Assembly: GCA_022690815.1 (NCBI GenBank)
Contig: JALCZJ010000022.1
Coordinates: forward strand, 1 to 46,043
Reading direction: 5' to 3'
Origin: Ferrimicrobium sp.
Lineage (GTDB): Bacteria > Actinomycetota > Acidimicrobiia > Acidimicrobiales > Acidimicrobiaceae
Length of the DNA stretch: 46,043 nt
Positions 15,495 to 24,926 of this stretch are shown here, in pieces (the first letter of the stretch is position 1; each line of letters opens with the position of its first letter). The translations under genes and the position numbers were made by a program. The notes beneath the pieces were generated by a model. It saw only the letters and a list, made by a program, of their open reading frames with translations. It did no database searches and had not been told where the DNA came from.

Positions 15495-17273
15495 TCAGCC
15501 ATCACGACGGCGGGCATGAGCGACGCGCTGGGCCGCATTGACGAGGCCAACATGCGTGAGTGCTTGGGCGAAATTGCCTAACATGACCCGTTGGGTTGGG
15601 TCGTACTCCTCCGAGTAGATCCCAAGTCCGTTCGCCACCCCAATCAGCTTGTCAAGGAACGCATCAGCTTCATCGAGTCGACCCTGCATGGCGAGATTTT
15701 CAACTAGCCAAAACGAACATGGCAAGAAGACGCCCTCCGGCTCATCGATCCCGTCAACACCGGCATCTGGCTGGTACCGCAGGATAAAGCCCTCCGACGA
15801 TAGATCCTTTTGAATCCTCTCGACCGTCGAGACCATCCGCGGATCCTTTGCATCGATGAATCCCATGATGGGAGCCACCAACACAGAGGCGTCGAGCCGT
15901 TCTGACCCAAAGGCTTGCACAAAAGAGCCGAGCTTCTCACTGTAGCCATCGGCGAAGATTCGCTCCTCGAGCCGGGAGCGCTCCTGGTCCCACAGCTCAC
16001 GGGGTCCATCATAGCCGAGCATATCCATCGTTCGAATCCCGCGATCGATCGCCACCCAGGCCATGATCTTCGAGTAGGTGAAGTGCTGGCGATCACCTCG
16101 GATCTCCCAGATGCCATCATCGGGCTGCTCCCAGACCGAGACCACATGATCAGTCAGGTACCGCTGGATCTCCCAGACGTTACGATCGGGCTTGAGGCCA
16201 CTGACAAGCATCTGATACAGGAGGTCAGCGACCTCGCCATAGACATCGAGTTGGAACTGTTCCGAAGCAGCGTTGCCAATCCGAACCGGTCGCGAATCAC
16301 GATACCCCTTCAACCAATCGAGCTCGAGTTCCGGAATTCTTCGCTCACCGGCAACACCGTACATGATCTGGAGCTGGTCCGCACTCCCGGCGATCGCCCG
16401 CAGGAGCCAAGCTCGCCAGGATCGAGCCTCGACCACATGGCCTCGCCGCAGGAACCCATAGAGGGCGAACGTCGCGTCTCGCAGCCAGCAATAGCGATAA
16501 TCCCAGTTTCTGCTTCCACCAATCTGTTCAGGGAGCGCGGTGGTCAGGGCCGCGACCATCCCACCGGTCGGTGCATAAGTGAGCGCCTTCAGCGTGATGA
16601 GCGATCGGCGTACAACCTCCTCATAGCGACCACAGTCATCCTTGGCTTCTGCCACCCAACCACGCCAGAACGCCCGGACCCTGGCAAGCTCCTCGCGAGC
16701 TCTCACAGCGCGTGGAATCGTCTCGGTGGAGCCGTAGAAGACGAGGACGAACTCTTGCTCCTCGCCAGCTCGCACCCGGAACCGTCCAACCGAGACCATG
16801 TCCTCTCCCTCGAGTTGGACCTCCGACTCCAGCAGGGCTGCGTTGGGACCAAGGACAAAGAGCAGACCACGGTCGACCTGTCGAACCCAGGGGATCGAAA
16901 CTCCGTAATCGAAACGGAGGGAAAGTGTCGCTTTCATGTCGACATATCCACTGAGTCCCTCCACAATGCGCACAATTCTGGCGTGCTCCTCACGAATCGG
17001 CATGAAGTCAACAAGGCGGACCGAACCAGTCTCGGTGTGGAACGTAGTCGTCAGGACAAGAGTGTCCTTTTCGTAGCTCTGCTCATGGCGAAAAGAGCTT
17101 GCATCTGGGGCGACCTGAAAAAATCCATTGCTGTCATCGCCCAGCAGTCGCGCCATGCAGGCGTCGGAGTCAAATCTAGGTACACACAACCACTCAACTG
17201 CGCCCTCGTCAGAGACGACAGCACCTGTATGCAGGTCTCCTATGAGACCACATTGTTCCAAACCGAGCGACAT
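15495..17273 (-). CDS. Glycoside hydrolase family 15 protein (trehalase/glucoamylase-like)
   Basis: A 592-aa cytosolic GH15 enzyme with an N-terminal beta-sandwich (CGLIGDLHTGAVVS, WLCVPRFDS) and a C-terminal (alpha/alpha)6 barrel marked by GGSRNWDYRYCWLRDATF near the centre. This architecture without a signal peptide is that of mycobacterial trehalases and related intracellular glucoamylases. Trehalose is the likeliest substrate, with short maltooligosaccharides as the alternative. ATG 17273 has AAGGA 8 bases upstream. Downstream zwf and ROK kinase could use the glucose released. A 467-aa antisense frame opposite it is a shadow. Confidence 0.88.
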   Translation of the reverse strand: MSLGLEQCGLIGDLHTGAVVSDEGAVEWLCVPRFDSDACMARLLGDDSNGFFQVAPDASSFRHEQSYEKDTLVLTTTFHTETGSVRLVDFMPIREEHARIVRIVEGLSGYVDMKATLSLRFDYGVSIPWVRQVDRGLLFVLGPNAALLESEVQLEGEDMVSVGRFRVRAGEEQEFVLVFYGSTETIPRAVRAREELARVRAFWRGWVAEAKDDCGRYEEVVRRSLITLKALTYAPTGGMVAALTTALPEQIGGSRNWDYRYCWLRDATFALYGFLRRGHVVEARSWRAWLLRAIAGSADQLQIMYGVAGERRIPELELDWLKGYRDSRPVRIGNAASEQFQLDVYGEVADLLYQMLVSGLKPDRNVWEIQRYLTDHVVSVWEQPDDGIWEIRGDRQHFTYSKIMAWVAIDRGIRTMDMLGYDGPRELWDQERSRLEERIFADGYSEKLGSFVQAFGSERLDASVLVAPIMGFIDAKDPRMVSTVERIQKDLSSEGFILRYQPDAGVDGIDEPEGVFLPCSFWLVENLAMQGRLDEADAFLDKLIGVANGLGIYSEEYDPTQRVMLGNFAQALTHVGLVNAAQRVAHARRRDG

Positions 17274-17315
17274 TTACCACGTCCTTCTGGAACCGGTCGC
17301 CGTACAACAACGACG

Positions 17316-17321
17316 TAAACT
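17316..17321 (+). promoter_or_regulatory. Possible -10 box (TAAACT) for the MFS gene
   Basis: TAAACT precedes the hairpin at 17327-17352. The predicted start near 17328 would place that hairpin at the very 5' end of the transcript, with a leader of about 60 nt. Confidence 0.35.
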
Positions 17322-17326
17322 CTTAA

Positions 17327-17352
17327 GGGCTTTTACAGGCACAGTAAAACCC
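17327..17352 (+). promoter_or_regulatory. Inverted repeat in the GH15/MFS divergent promoter region
   Basis: GGG-c-TTTTAC (17327-17336), a 7-base loop and GTAAAA-CCC (17344-17352) pair over 9 bp with one bulged C. It lies in the 116-base gap between the divergent GH15 and MFS genes and could be an operator serving both or a 5' RNA hairpin of the MFS transcript. Confidence 0.45.
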
Positions 17353-17389
17353 ACTACCAAACTAGCTCAGCTCAAAGAGAAAAGACTAA

Positions 17390-18556
17390 ATGGTCGATAA
17401 AAAACGGAACGTGACTGATCGATCGACCTACCTTCGCTGGCTGATTCCTGCAACCAGTTTTCGGCTACCTGTTGCAATTTTGCCGTTGGCGATCGAATAC
17501 GTCATCGGCTCGACAGCCAATTTTCAGCTTGCCTCCCTCGTCGTCGGAGCTCTTGGGGTTGGAGAGCTCTCGGTGGTCGCAATCGTCACGACCCGACTTG
17601 GACATCGGGTCGCCTTGCTCGATGCCCGGGTAACCCTCTGGCTCCTGGCGATCGCTGACAGCATCCTGATGACGGCTAGCCTGGTTCATCCCTTACTCGT
17701 CCTCAGTCTCCCGACAGCCCTCTGCACAGGGGCCCTCACTGCCCTTGGCAATGGTCAACTGCGCCGCACCTTAACCGATCGGCTCAGCCCCCCGTCACTG
17801 CAGCGCTACCTCTCGTGGGACGCCGTGGCGCTTGAATTCGCGTATCTGGTGGCGCCTGGACTCATTACGCTCCAAGTTGCGTTCGCCGAGACTCGCGTTC
17901 TCCTGGTGCTGCCAACCATACTTGCGATCCTCACTCCCGTCGTGCTTGGCCAGCCCTCAGAGCCCGCCGCGTCACCTGTAGCCTCAGGGCGCATCACGTT
18001 ACGTGCCTGGTTATGGGCGCTGAGCGCCGGAGAGGGACTGGTAGAGGGCATGGTGGTGGTCACCATCGTCCCGATCGCCAGTGACCTGATTCACCACGCG
18101 GCCTTTGGAGCGATCTCCATGGTCGTATTATCCATCGGGTCAATCATCGGCGGCACGATCTACAGCCACCTTGGCACTCACTCAAAAACGATCGTGCCCC
18201 AACGCCGGATCGCGATCCTCCTCCTTGGCCTCTCACTCTGCCTCATCATCGGTGCCATCGCCGACACGAACGAGTGGCTGCTCGCGGCCGTCTTGTTTGG
18301 CTTCGGTGGATGCATCGCACCCACGAACGGGCTTCGCACGTTCGCGGCGACCCATAGGTTCGAAGCCCATCTTCATGGCGCCGCCTTCTCGATGATCTAC
18401 TCGAGTTACTCGATCGGAAGTGTCACTGCCGCGATCGCCTTTGCGCTCCTCGATCACACACTGACACTCGGTACGCTTCTCGTACTTAGTGCCCTTGGCA
18501 CGATCGCCCTCGCGGTCGCATACCTCCTGACCCACCCGCGCCCTCGCCGCTCATGA
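17390..18556 (+). CDS. Major facilitator superfamily transporter
   Basis: A 388-aa membrane protein with about 12 hydrophobic helices. After helix 2 there is a TTRLGHRVALLDAR loop resembling the MFS motif A region, and a helix break near residues 190-205 divides two halves. It ends in a short basic tail HPRPRRS. The substrate cannot be told; relatives are mostly drug or metabolite exporters. AGAGAAAAG precedes ATG 17390 as a weak ribosome site. It diverges from GH15, so a shared regulator is possible. Confidence 0.88.
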   Translation: MVDKKRNVTDRSTYLRWLIPATSFRLPVAILPLAIEYVIGSTANFQLASLVVGALGVGELSVVAIVTTRLGHRVALLDARVTLWLLAIADSILMTASLVHPLLVLSLPTALCTGALTALGNGQLRRTLTDRLSPPSLQRYLSWDAVALEFAYLVAPGLITLQVAFAETRVLLVLPTILAILTPVVLGQPSEPAASPVASGRITLRAWLWALSAGEGLVEGMVVVTIVPIASDLIHHAAFGAISMVVLSIGSIIGGTIYSHLGTHSKTIVPQRRIAILLLGLSLCLIIGAIADTNEWLLAAVLFGFGGCIAPTNGLRTFAATHRFEAHLHGAAFSMIYSSYSIGSVTAAIAFALLDHTLTLGTLLVLSALGTIALAVAYLLTHPRPRRS

Positions 18557-18663
18557 ACAGGTGATCTCACCCACGTTCGCACACGATCAACGCTGCTTGA
18601 TACGTCACGACGCGAACCATGACCCAAGGTCAGGTCGGGACAGGCCTCAATCGGAATCGACCG

Positions 18664-18697
18664 ACGAGGCAGGGCCACCAACGAGGCAGGGCCACCA
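18664..18697. repeat. Exact 17-bp tandem duplication
   Basis: ACGAGGCAGGGCCACCA occurs twice head to tail (18664-18680 and 18681-18697) in the 154-base gap between the convergent MFS and PfkB genes. It looks like a recent slippage or repair duplication. Confidence 0.9.
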
Positions 18698-18710
18698 ACG
18701 GAACGAACCG

Positions 18711-19715
18711 TTAGCTATTAGCCAAATCTGGTTCATGCTCGGCAAGCCAATCACCAAGGTCGCACTTCGGGCGCGCCCCGGAATGAGCGATGACCTCAGC
18801 TGCGAGTGACTGTCCAAGGCGCAAGGCATCCACTGGAGCGAGTTCGTGCGCTAGTCCTGCGATGAAGCCGGCAGCGAAGAGATCGCCGGCGCCCGTGGTA
18901 TCGATCGGCTCAGCATACGTCGGTGCCTCAAGGTATTCGTAAACACCTTGACCAAAGTACAACGCACCACGGCTCCCAAGGGTTACCGCACCTGCAAAAC
19001 GCATCGCAGCCAACGCGTCCACAATCTGTTCGAGATCACTTCGTTGGGTAAACGCACTCGCCTCCTCACCGTTGGCGAGGAGATAATCGATGCTTGAGGG
19101 GAGCGCGCGGCGAAGTGCTGGTAAGTGGCGCTCAACCAGACCTGCATCAGAGAGGCTAAAGACGACTTTTGTACCGTACCGTCGCACCGTGCGCGCAATG
19201 GAAAACAGCCGCTCCCCCAGGCCGGGTACATCGAGTAGGTAGCCTTCCATCAGCAGAAACGGGGTCCCGGTGGTCAACTTGTAGGGGAATAAGTCGACGT
19301 CCAGCTCTTGGGACGCGCCGAGGTACGTTAACATCGTGCGCTGGCCATCATCGGTAACGAGCACGATGCAACGTCCGGTGCCTTCTCGGTACTCATGATC
19401 TGAAAGCACGACCTCGACGCCTAGGTCAGCCAGGTCCTTCGCAAAGAGGGAGCCGTCAGCATCGTTGCCAACCGCAGTGTAGAGACCGCAATCGATGCCA
19501 AGCAGAGCAAGGCCAGCGAGCGAGTTGGCGATGGAACCACCGCCTTGTCGTTGCCACTGGCCAGGAATGGCGCCAAGGATGCGCTCTTGCTCATCTTTGG
19601 TAGCGAGTCGCATCGACCCCTTAGTCAGGCCGAGTTGGCGCAGCTGAGCATCACTGACCGACGTCGAGGTGTCAACGATCGCCGAGCCAAAGCCCAAGAC
19701 AGTAACTGGTTTCAC
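18711..19715 (-). CDS. PfkB/ribokinase-family carbohydrate kinase (adenosine kinase-like)
   Basis: A 334-aa kinase of the PfkB family. The N-terminal signature is GGSIANSLAGLALLG and the C-terminal one DTTGAGDLFAAGFIAGL, whose Asp is the catalytic base. The spacing and the GSAIVD start resemble adenosine kinases and related nucleoside or sugar kinases; the substrate is not settled. GTG 19715 is preferred over longer in-frame starts because a TAGGCT box lies 8 bases before it and no Shine-Dalgarno is present. Confidence 0.88.
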   Translation of the reverse strand: MKPVTVLGFGSAIVDTSTSVSDAQLRQLGLTKGSMRLATKDEQERILGAIPGQWQRQGGGSIANSLAGLALLGIDCGLYTAVGNDADGSLFAKDLADLGVEVVLSDHEYREGTGRCIVLVTDDGQRTMLTYLGASQELDVDLFPYKLTTGTPFLLMEGYLLDVPGLGERLFSIARTVRRYGTKVVFSLSDAGLVERHLPALRRALPSSIDYLLANGEEASAFTQRSDLEQIVDALAAMRFAGAVTLGSRGALYFGQGVYEYLEAPTYAEPIDTTGAGDLFAAGFIAGLAHELAPVDALRLGQSLAAEVIAHSGARPKCDLGDWLAEHEPDLANS

Positions 19716-19723
19716 GGGGTGAC

Positions 19724-19729
19724 AGCCTA
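19724..19729 (-). promoter_or_regulatory. PfkB-kinase -10 box (TAGGCT), leaderless start
   Basis: TAGGCT on the minus strand, 8 bases before GTG 19715; same hexamer as before ychF. This decides the start codon. Confidence 0.5.
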
Positions 19730-19944
19730 GAAGCCTCGAAGACTCACCAGCTCCCACAGAAGAACATCATCCAAGCAAACGGCTCACCATCGCCAAATCA
19801 ATCATCTTGTACCACCTCTTTACCTCCATCTCAACATCTCGTGGAACCAGTCTCACACTCCTTTGAGGACCCACGCCGTAAGGTGCGTAGCGAACAATCG
19901 CCGCCTTGGCAACGCGTGGGCTCGGCAGCGGTGGCGATCTCGGC

Positions 19945-19950
19945 TATGGT
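19945..19950 (+). promoter_or_regulatory. Aminopeptidase -10 box (TATGGT), leaderless start
   Basis: TATGGT ends 7 bases before GTG 19958. There is no Shine-Dalgarno for this GTG or for the ATG at 19946 that lies inside the box. Confidence 0.45.
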
Positions 19951-19957
19951 AGGTGGG

Positions 19958-22501
19958 GTGAGAGATGACAACCCATTCCGCCTTAGCCGTTCGGTCGAGC
20001 CAATTCACTACGACCTTTTTCTACACGTCGATCCCGAGCAGGATGACTTCTCCGGGTACGTGACGATCAAGGTAAGAGTGAACGATGCGACTCCAGTCGT
20101 CGAGCTCAACGCGGTCGACCTGACCGTTACCGATGCCCGTATCAATGCAGAGGCGGCCACGGTGACCGTCGATGCTGAACACGAGATCGTCCAACTTCGT
20201 GTTGGGTCTCCTTTGACACCAGGTACTGAGAGCGAGATCTATCTCACCTTTGGGGCGAAGCTCCGCACGGATCTGTCGGGTCTCTACCGCTCCACGTACA
20301 AGGATCAAAGCGGGGAGAATCGTGCGTTGGCCACCACCCAATTCGAGGCAACCGGGGCTCGGCGAGCCTTCCCTTGTTTCGACGAGCCGGACATGAAAGC
20401 GAGTTTTGCCATCACCGTTGAGGCACCAGAGTCGCTCGCGGTGATCTCCAACTATCCTGAGCAATCGACTGAGCCCAGCCGCTCGGCTGGCCACACGGTT
20501 CATCACTTCCAGCCAACCATGGTCATGTCCACCTACATCCTGGCCTTTATCGTCGGTGATCTGCGCGTGACGTCACCAGTGCATGCCCAGGGGATTCCCA
20601 TCCGAGTCTGTCACACGCCCGGGAAAGAGGCCTTGACCGGATATGCGCTTCGGGTCGCCCAGCACGCGATCGCCTTCTTTGAAGACTGGTTCCAGATCCC
20701 GTATCCAGCACCCAAGCTCGACCTTCTCGCGATCCCTGACTTCGCCTTTGGTGCGATGGAGAACCTGGGTGCCGTCACGTTCCGAGAAACCGCCCTCCTC
20801 GTCGAAGAATCACGAGCCTCACAGTCGGAGCTGGAACGTATCTGCGATGTCGTTTGCCATGAAATTGCACACATGTGGTTTGGCGACCTCGTCACCATGA
20901 AGTGGTGGAACGGCATCTGGCTCAATGAAGCATTCGCCACGTTCATGGAGACCACCGCATCAGATGCCTTCAATCCTGACTGGCACAAATGGGAGTCCTT
21001 TGGCATCGCCCGCCTGAGCGCCATGAACATCGACGGGTTGCCCTCGACACGCCCCATCGAGTTTGGGGTTACCGCACCATCGGACGCTGATGACATGTTC
21101 GACCTGCTCACCTACGAGAAGGGTTGTTCGGTCATCAAGATGATGGAGCAATACCTCGGTGAGGAAACTTTTAAGGCTGGTGTCCGCAGGTACCTCAACA
21201 CCCACCTGCATGGCAACGCCGAAACTGAGGACCTCTGGTTGGCCCTCCAGGAGGTCAGCGGAGAGCCGGTCGCCGATGTGATGAACACCTGGATCTTCCA
21301 GGGTGGCCACCCACTCGTCGCGGTCGACGCCCTTCCAGAAGGGATACGCCTCTCCCAGAGTCCTTTCCGATTCCTCAACGAGGACTCCGATCCCATCGGG
21401 GAGATCGGCACAACCTGGATGGTGCCGATTGTCACTCGTGATCTCGAAGGCGCACACCAACGCATTCTCCTCGGCGCCCAAGACCAGGTCGTCAGTACAA
21501 AAGCAGATCCGGTTGTCGTGAACGCCGGGGGCATCGGCCCCTATCGCACTCGCTACTCGCCACAGGTCTTGCCAAAGATCTGCGAACACTTCACCTCGCT
21601 CGCCACCCTTGAGCGCTTTAACCTCCTTGCCGACACATGGTCTCTAGTTCTCGCGAACGAGTCTCCGCTCAACGACGCCATCGAGCTGTTCAACCATTGC
21701 ACAACCGAGACCGACCCCAACGTCCTCCAGACCGTCTCCGCGGCGCTCACCCTCCTGCTGCGCATCGGTTCAGAGAACGAGCGTTCAGCCATCGCCGCCC
21801 TCGCTCAGAACATCTTCGGACCGGTACTTGCTACGCTTGGTATGGAGCCGACGCCCGATGACAGTTCTCTGACCAAGGTTGCGCGATCGGTCGCGTTTGC
21901 AGCCCTCGGTACCATCGCCGACGACTCCGAGGTACGAGCCCAAGCGCTGCAATGGTTCCGTGAGGAGATGAGCGGTGTTGGTGGTCCAAGCGGCGATCTC
22001 GCCAGCGCGGTACTTGCAATCGTCGCCAAACACGGAGACGACTCTGAATTCGCCTTCATGCTCGATCGTTACCGCAACCCCATCGATCCTTTGGATGAGC
22101 GCAGGCACCTGCTTGCACTCGCCGACTTCCGTCAACCAGCCCTTATCAACCGGCTTCTTCCGATGGTTTTGACGTCGATCCGATCACAAGACGGCGCCTT
22201 CGTCCTCAATCGCGTCATCGCCAACGACGCCGTTGGTGAGTTAGGCCTCGACTTCGCGATGTCGCACTTCGATGAGATCCTGGCACGAATCCCGGTCAAC
22301 AGTTATGACTTGGCCTTTGGGTCGCTGTCTAGCCTCATCTCACCGACGTCATACCGGCGGGCCAACGAGGTGTTTGCGTTCTTTGAGTCGCACCCCCTCC
22401 CGGCGGGAGGAAGACTCCTCGCCCAAACGCTGGAGCGCTATCGGGTGAACTTGCGTTTTCGCGACCGTTACGCTGGGCGCCTCGGCTCCTATCTGGCCTA
22501 G
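19958..22501 (+). CDS. pepN: M1 family zinc aminopeptidase (PepN-like)
   Basis: An 847-aa cytosolic zinc aminopeptidase. It starts with the beta-domain block NPFRLSRSVEPIHYDL, has the exopeptidase motif GAMEN near residue 265, the zinc site HEIAH at 301-305 with a third ligand Glu in NEAFA near 324, a nearby catalytic-domain TYEKG, and a helical C-terminal ERAP1-like domain from about 500 to the end. GTG 19958 is chosen because the protein then starts as its relatives do and a TATGGT box lies just upstream. An open frame runs back to 19841 without family similarity. Confidence 0.94.
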   Translation: MRDDNPFRLSRSVEPIHYDLFLHVDPEQDDFSGYVTIKVRVNDATPVVELNAVDLTVTDARINAEAATVTVDAEHEIVQLRVGSPLTPGTESEIYLTFGAKLRTDLSGLYRSTYKDQSGENRALATTQFEATGARRAFPCFDEPDMKASFAITVEAPESLAVISNYPEQSTEPSRSAGHTVHHFQPTMVMSTYILAFIVGDLRVTSPVHAQGIPIRVCHTPGKEALTGYALRVAQHAIAFFEDWFQIPYPAPKLDLLAIPDFAFGAMENLGAVTFRETALLVEESRASQSELERICDVVCHEIAHMWFGDLVTMKWWNGIWLNEAFATFMETTASDAFNPDWHKWESFGIARLSAMNIDGLPSTRPIEFGVTAPSDADDMFDLLTYEKGCSVIKMMEQYLGEETFKAGVRRYLNTHLHGNAETEDLWLALQEVSGEPVADVMNTWIFQGGHPLVAVDALPEGIRLSQSPFRFLNEDSDPIGEIGTTWMVPIVTRDLEGAHQRILLGAQDQVVSTKADPVVVNAGGIGPYRTRYSPQVLPKICEHFTSLATLERFNLLADTWSLVLANESPLNDAIELFNHCTTETDPNVLQTVSAALTLLLRIGSENERSAIAALAQNIFGPVLATLGMEPTPDDSSLTKVARSVAFAALGTIADDSEVRAQALQWFREEMSGVGGPSGDLASAVLAIVAKHGDDSEFAFMLDRYRNPIDPLDERRHLLALADFRQPALINRLLPMVLTSIRSQDGAFVLNRVIANDAVGELGLDFAMSHFDEILARIPVNSYDLAFGSLSSLISPTSYRRANEVFAFFESHPLPAGGRLLAQTLERYRVNLRFRDRYAGRLGSYLA

Positions 22502-22638
22502 CCCAAGGCTGCCATCGTTGTGATCGGGCGTGGCGGTTCTTCGTATCCCCTCGCTGGAGTAGGCAACAGCAATGCAAGAGGCCTTCCTGTGACCGAGGTC
22601 GCATGCCGCGCAGCTCGAGCAATGGCGGGCACCTGTAG

Positions 22639-23271
22639 ATGAGCGATACCTGGCTAGACACAGCACTCTCGTTAGCGGCTACGGTTCCCGGCTACTTTCC
22701 GGTGCCACAGCTTGTGGGGCTCGCACGCCTCGCGACAACTGCATTGGCATACTCCACCGGTGACTTCTTGGAGATCGGAAGCTATTGTGGTCGCTCAACG
22801 GTGGTGCTCGGCGCGCTCGCATGCCAACATGGACGGCGCTTGGTCACCGTCGACCGCCACCTTGGCTCGATTGAGATGCTACCGCCATTCCCGTATTTCG
22901 ACCAAGCGATCATCGACCGGACCCATCATCGATTGGATTCGCTGTGGGTCTTGATGGACACTCTGGAGCTCGCCGGGCTAAGAGACCATGTTACGGTCAT
23001 GGTGGCTCCCAGCAGGTCCCTTCGGGCGTCGCTACGTCCGGGATATGCGATGATCATGATTGACGGAGGTCATGACCCGCTCTCCGCCTGGACGGACTAC
23101 CTCACCGCGTGCGAACTCCTGGATGACGAAGGAACTCTCATCATCGACGACGTGTTCGAGAATCCTGCCCACGGTGGCCGTCCCCCGTATGAAATTATGG
23201 TCGCCGCTCAGCATGCTGGCTTTGCGCTTGTCGATCGTGAGGGTCCCCTTGTTGCACTCCGGCGCCGCTAA
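22639..23271 (+). CDS. Class I SAM-dependent methyltransferase (Methyltransf_24-like)
   Basis: A 210-aa Rossmann methyltransferase. The SAM motif is DFLEIGSYCGRSTVVLG near residues 43-59, followed by VTVDRH, and later MIMIDGGHD and TLIIDDVFENP. The IDGGH motif is typical of the family that modifies sugars or small molecules, often in glycan clusters. It converges on the toroid gene with a 6-base gap. ATG 22639 has no clear ribosome site. Role in the neighbouring cluster is inferred only from position. Confidence 0.85.
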   Translation: MSDTWLDTALSLAATVPGYFPVPQLVGLARLATTALAYSTGDFLEIGSYCGRSTVVLGALACQHGRRLVTVDRHLGSIEMLPPFPYFDQAIIDRTHHRLDSLWVLMDTLELAGLRDHVTVMVAPSRSLRASLRPGYAMIMIDGGHDPLSAWTDYLTACELLDDEGTLIIDDVFENPAHGGRPPYEIMVAAQHAGFALVDREGPLVALRRR

Positions 23272-23277
23272 CTTGAC

Positions 23278-24264
23278 TCATTCTTTGGCCAAGATTCCTT
23301 CGACGAGACCGACCGGTCGCCCGATCCCCATCAGATAGTGAGCGATCACCACCGCCGCCGCTGAATACGCGCTCTCTTCCTCTGCTGGGAAACTGATCCG
23401 ATCGGGCAACACCCATCCGGTGAGGTAGCCACCATCCTCGCACCGCAGCGCTTCGATATCGTCAAGCAATCGCCGGGCGATGCCGTGCTCACCGAGTCGC
23501 AACAGCGCCATCGCTGCCTCGGCGGTCTCAGCGGTCGTCACCCATTGACTATCTGCAATCGCCTGAATGCCCTCCCCAACGATCCAATGGCGCGCCAAGA
23601 ACCGATCCATCCTTGCACGGGCCGATCTCTCGTCGAGCACGCCAGCTAACACTGGGTAATAGCCATCCATTGCCCACGCGTCCTTGGCGAGAAATCGACT
23701 GGCTGGATCTTTGATAAAGCTTGTGAGCGCTTCGGCCGCCTCCTTCACCTGGGGACGATTTCGACCCATCAACGCATCCAATGCCTCGATCGCCTCAAGG
23801 GAGATCACCATCGCCGATGACCCCGCCAGCAAGGAACCATCGATCGGACGCCGATCCGGTCCCAGTGCCCACGGGAACGAGCCGTCCGAGCACTGCTGAC
23901 CCAAGACGAAGTCTACGGTCACATCGAAGCGCTCCATAAAGCGCCGTACAGTCCCCATCTCTTTAGACTCCACCAGGTAGGCGAGCAAACCAACCGCAGG
24001 GTAGAGGCAATTGTTGAGGTCAATCCTTGGCTCTAGCACCGCCGACGTGGTGAAGAATTGACAATACGACCCATCACGGTTGACCGCCGACATCAGCCAG
24101 TTGAGCCCGAGCAGTGCCTCAGCAGTGCGCCCGCCGAGCGCCAGCGCGATAACCGCTTCGGTGTGGTTCCAGGGATCCGCGTGCGCGCCCACAGCCCAAG
24201 GGATCATTCCTCGGTGATCCTGGAGCGCACAAATGCTCTCAAGCGTTGACTCTAGCTCGATCAC
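23278..24264 (-). CDS. Alpha/alpha-toroid protein annotated as prenyltransferase/squalene-cyclase-like
   Basis: A 328-aa helical-repeat protein. Repeats with GMIPWAVGAHADPWNH, DGSYCQFFT, SDGSFPWALG and EDGGYLTGWV resemble QW-type repeats of terpene cyclases and protein prenyltransferases. The acidic DxDD cyclase motif and the zinc ligands of true prenyltransferases are not recognisable, so the enzymatic name is doubtful; a glycan-binding or glycan-acting (alpha/alpha)6 barrel is an alternative. The GTG start overlaps the upstream methyltransferase stop (GTGA), so GT4, methyltransferase and this gene form one operon. Confidence 0.75.
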   Translation of the reverse strand: MIELESTLESICALQDHRGMIPWAVGAHADPWNHTEAVIALALGGRTAEALLGLNWLMSAVNRDGSYCQFFTTSAVLEPRIDLNNCLYPAVGLLAYLVESKEMGTVRRFMERFDVTVDFVLGQQCSDGSFPWALGPDRRPIDGSLLAGSSAMVISLEAIEALDALMGRNRPQVKEAAEALTSFIKDPASRFLAKDAWAMDGYYPVLAGVLDERSARARMDRFLARHWIVGEGIQAIADSQWVTTAETAEAAMALLRLGEHGIARRLLDDIEALRCEDGGYLTGWVLPDRISFPAEEESAYSAAAVVIAHYLMGIGRPVGLVEGILAKE

Positions 24265-24926
24265 GCGTCGCCCGCCCGCAAATACAGCACAATACTCTTG
24301 CCAAGCACGGGGTTACCGATGGCCTCGATGCGGGTCAACAAGCCTGAGCGGCCCATCAACTCACGAACGAGCATCCGCTCGTACCATCGAACCAACCAAA
24401 CTCGTGATGACTCCTCGACCCCGGTAAAAGACTTCAACCACCAATACGGGCTGTGGAGGGCGTGGCTGTGATGGGCTGCCTCGACCGTAAAGCCCGCCTG
24501 CTCGGCCAGATCAACCAGCTCACGTCGCCGGAAGATGCGAATATGGCCACCTGGCACGCTGTGATATTCAAGGGAGAGGAGCCAATTGAGTGCCTCCGGT
24601 CCCCAGCGAGGTACGGAGATGGTGACAAGACCGCCGGGGCGCGTGGTTCGTACACACTCCCGCAACACCGATAAAGGGTCTTCGACATGCTCAAGCACCT
24701 CTGAGACCACGACCAGATCAAAACTGTGATCAGCAAAAGGCAGGTAGTGGGCGTCGAGACGCACGACACCACCCGATGCCGAATGCACCTCAGGCGATAG
24801 ATCACCAGCAACAACCCAGGCACCCTTGGCAGCGAGGGCCCGCAGGTGCCTGCCACCCCCGGCACCGAGATCGAGGACTCGCAGGCCATCGACGTCACCG
24901 ACACGGCTCCAACGAAAACTGATCAT
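24261..24926 (-). CDS. Class I SAM-dependent methyltransferase (UbiE/Methyltransf_11-like)
   Basis: A 221-aa methyltransferase with motif I VLDLGAGGGRHLRAL near residues 18-32, motif II GDLSPE, FADHSFDLVVVSEVLEHV, and TRPGGLVTISVPRWG. The C-terminal part with PYWWLKS and basic residues is typical of enzymes acting on lipids or glycans. ATG 24926 overlaps the GT4 stop by four bases and its own stop overlaps the toroid start, so three genes are translationally coupled. Confidence 0.87.
   Translation of the reverse strand: MISFRWSRVGDVDGLRVLDLGAGGGRHLRALAAKGAWVVAGDLSPEVHSASGGVVRLDAHYLPFADHSFDLVVVSEVLEHVEDPLSVLRECVRTTRPGGLVTISVPRWGPEALNWLLSLEYHSVPGGHIRIFRRRELVDLAEQAGFTVEAAHHSHALHSPYWWLKSFTGVEESSRVWLVRWYERMLVRELMGRSGLLTRIEAIGNPVLGKSIVLYLRAGDA

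Noticed and set aside
15915-17318. 467-codon open frame on the plus strand opposite the GH15 gene
   Set aside because: It lies entirely within and in antisense to a clear GH15 enzyme, has no family features, and reflects the codon bias of the opposite strand.
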